From: Bacilli bacterium
Lineage (GTDB): Bacteria; Bacillota_I; Bacilli_A; RFN20; CAG-826
DNA length: 42,617 bases
Assembly: GCA_024408495.1 (NCBI GenBank)
Contig: JAKSUY010000007.1
Location: forward strand, 1 to 42,617
Direction of reading: 5' to 3'
Part shown: piece after piece, positions 40,971-42,617 of the stretch
How positions within the stretch are numbered: the first letter of the stretch is position 1
How the letters are laid out: the number at the start of each line of letters is the position of its first letter
Translations under genes and position numbers: made by a program
The notes under the pieces: generated by a model
Told to the model about the DNA's origin: nothing
Seen by the model: the letters and a program-made list of their open reading frames with translations, nothing else
Database searches by the model: none

Positions 40971-42617
40971 AAAAACATTGCCTCCATTTCAATTGATCGA
41001 GCATTTCGGACAAAAGCATTCGTCGAAACATAACTAACTTTAAGATATAAATAATTGGTTTTAACTACTTCTTCTTCTATTTCAGTTTCGCCTTGATATA
41101 AATCACTAGATAATTGAGCTTTAGTATAACTAGTCCCGTCGATAGTAAAGGAAGCGTTGCTAAGTACCGTTTCGGCTGTATTAGCGCTATCAAATTCCAT
41201 AGCAATCAATCCGCCATAAAATTCAACTGAACGATAATCGAATTCACCATTAAGTGGATAAGAATCACTTATGTAATGGAAATTAATCTCATCATCATAA
41301 TCATAAGTAGCAAAGTAGGTCATATTATCATCTACTGGTAATATTTCAGGTGAGAAACCTTTGAATTTATAGCGATGATTAAGATCAGGCGCTAAGGTTG
41401 GAGTAGTTCCTTTATAAGAAGGAAGTTCTCCAGCATCATAATTTTCAGCAGTAACTAAAGGAGTGTGGTTTATATCGGCATTTAACCAACGAATATGATA
41501 TTGTTCAGGCTCATAATATGCATAGACAATTTTATCTTCATAAATCGGAGCATCAAAATTAAATTCTTTCTCTCCGCCTATTATAAGACACCAATATTTA
41601 AATGAGTATCCGTCTTTACTCGGATCTTCAGGGCGAGTTACTTTATCACCATAATTAGTGTCTACCGAACATAAAAGAGTTTCACCGTCATCATCATAAA
41701 AGTCTACTTGAAAAACAGTTATATCACTCCAATGAGCGTATATAGTAACATCTTCGGTAATTGTTCTTGTATCAAAATTCCAAACCGAGCCACCAGCGGC
41801 TGAATCATACCATTCAATGAAGGTATAGCCATCTTTGTAAGTAGGTAAAGTAGGTCTACTTACCGTGCTACCATGTGCTATGGTTGCGCTTTTAATAGAA
41901 CTACCGCCTTGAGTGTTGAATGTAACAGTATGATAAGTAGTTACATCCCAATGTGCAAAAACTTCAACATTAGTAGTAATAGGATTTGAAAAATCAAAGG
42001 CAATACCACCGCTTGCTAAAGTAAACCAGCCGACCAAAGAATTATATTCAAGAATCGGGGCGACAGGAGTATAAACATTTGAACCATAGTCAACAGTGAT
42101 AACTTTTGTAGTATTACTCCCCCATTTACCACCATTACCATTGAAAGTAACTGTACACTTATTGATAGCAGGCCATTTAGCGTAAAGTGTTATGTTAGTG
42201 GTAACCGTTGTTCCAGTGCCTATAGCACCAAAAGTAAATTGAGTTCCCGGAGTAAATGTATCAGTAGTCCACCAGGTTACATTTTCTTTTACATATCCTG
42301 GACGATCTGCTAATGTAGGAGCGTTTAAAATGGTTTTACCATATTCAACACTTGTAATAGGTGCACCGGTGATAGTTCCACCATTAGTGACATAAGTTAT
42401 GTTACAAGTATCAAGTTCCCAGTTTGCGACTATTTTAATGCCATCGCTTGTAATAGGAGTTGAGAAGTTGAAGTCACCACCAGATTCATAAGTCCATTTA
42501 AGTAAATGATGACCAGTATAAGAAATTTGTGGTTGTATCACATAACCATTATGAACAACAGTTTGGGTATGAACGCCTCCTCCGTTATTATAATTTAGCG
42601 TTACTGCATGAGAATTA
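40967..42617 (-). CDS. InlB B-repeat (Listeria-Bacteroides repeat) surface protein, 5' end outside the window
   Basis: The frame is open to the right edge; the GTG at 42541 lies mid-repeat, so the gene starts beyond the window. The visible 550 codons contain about six repeats of 65-80 residues of the InlB_B/Flg_new type. The best copies read YHTVTFNTQGGSSIKSATIAHG...PTYKDGYTFIEWYDSAAGG...ITEDVTIYAHWS and CTVTFNGNGGKWG...VEVFAHWD. The later copies are more diverged. The last about 110 residues have no recognisable repeat and no cell-wall anchor motif. Such repeats occur in secreted or wall-linked adhesins. It is translationally coupled to the LRR protein. Confidence 0.85.
   Translation of the reverse strand, partial: NSHAVTLNYNNGGGVHTQTVVHNGYVIQPQISYTGHHLLKWTYESGGDFNFSTPITSDGIKIVANWELDTCNITYVTNGGTITGAPITSVEYGKTILNAPTLADRPGYVKENVTWWTTDTFTPGTQFTFGAIGTGTTVTTNITLYAKWPAINKCTVTFNGNGGKWGSNTTKVITVDYGSNVYTPVAPILEYNSLVGWFTLASGGIAFDFSNPITTNVEVFAHWDVTTYHTVTFNTQGGSSIKSATIAHGSTVSRPTLPTYKDGYTFIEWYDSAAGGSVWNFDTRTITEDVTIYAHWSDITVFQVDFYDDDGETLLCSVDTNYGDKVTRPEDPSKDGYSFKYWCLIIGGEKEFNFDAPIYEDKIVYAYYEPEQYHIRWLNADINHTPLVTAENYDAGELPSYKGTTPTLAPDLNHRYKFKGFSPEILPVDDNMTYFATYDYDDEINFHYISDSYPLNGEFDYRSVEFYGGLIAMEFDSANTAETVLSNASFTIDGTSYTKAQLSSDLYQGETEIEEEVVKTNYLYLKVSYVSTNAFVRNARSIEMEAMFL

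Noticed and set aside
40967-42541. GTG at 42541 as the true start of the InlB-repeat gene.
   Set aside because: The frame stays open to 42617 and the upstream residues complete a repeat unit (VTLNYNNGGG), so the start is outside the window.

Overview
The window is chromosomal DNA from a low-GC member of the Bacilli/Erysipelotrichia/Mollicutes radiation, probably an uncultured, small-genome, host-associated lineage. Supporting signs are AT-rich DNA, tightly overlapping genes (ATGA, TAATG and TGATG junctions), several mycoplasma-like traits (NadD-YqeK fusion, EF-P with an NKTAMRK loop, long sigma-A), B. subtilis-like gene order, and BspA-type LRR and InlB B-repeat surface proteins. The code looks standard: TGA ends many genes, TGG is Trp, and AGG, CGA and CGG fall at conserved Arg positions.

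Layout. 1-3977 (+): end of dinB, xerD, deoB, a doubtful small ORF and a sirtuin. 3978-4498: a non-coding interval with a well-matched dif site at 4120-4147, so the window probably spans the replication terminus. Genes on both sides point at it and the G-rich strand appears to flip there. 4499-14148 (-): parE-parC-yqeG-yqeH-yhbY-nadD/yqeK-rsfS, preceded by rpmG-MBL-efp-yneF. 14323-22450 (+, opposite to the surrounding genes): a nucleoside ABC importer operon (BMP lipoprotein, ATPase, two permeases, deoD), then ispG and a MntA/HepT toxin-antitoxin pair whose antitoxin carries an N-terminal RelB/DinJ-like domain. 22438-34037: a block syntenic with the B. subtilis yqf region (nfo, cshB, ispH, nif3, trmK, rpoD, dnaG, glyS, recO, era, cdd, ybeY), all minus except ispH. 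34055-35269 (-): a C39 peptidase/membrane protein without an ATPase domain. 35490-38290 (-): valS under a T-box leader, interrupted by one in-frame TGA. 38316-42617 (-): two large secreted repeat proteins, the second running off the window.

How the genes work together. The importer, DeoD, DeoB and Cdd form a nucleoside salvage route: uptake, phosphorolysis, pentose phosphate recovery and cytidine deamination. IspG and IspH are the last two steps of the MEP isoprenoid pathway. The parEC-to-rsfS run couples chromosome decatenation to ribosome assembly and NAD synthesis. The dnaG/rpoD/glyS/era block is the classical macromolecular synthesis region.

Main unexpected observations: (1) the first ATPase domain of the nucleoside ABC transporter is split by about 120 residues whose core resembles the GyrA/ParC coiled-coil segment; (2) a dif site centred inside a 12-bp inverted repeat; (3) an in-frame TGA at a conserved Arg of valS; (4) -10 boxes lying 6-11 nt before start codons of several genes, suggesting leaderless transcripts; (5) a RelB-MntA fusion antitoxin with paired 13-bp repeats around its -35 box.
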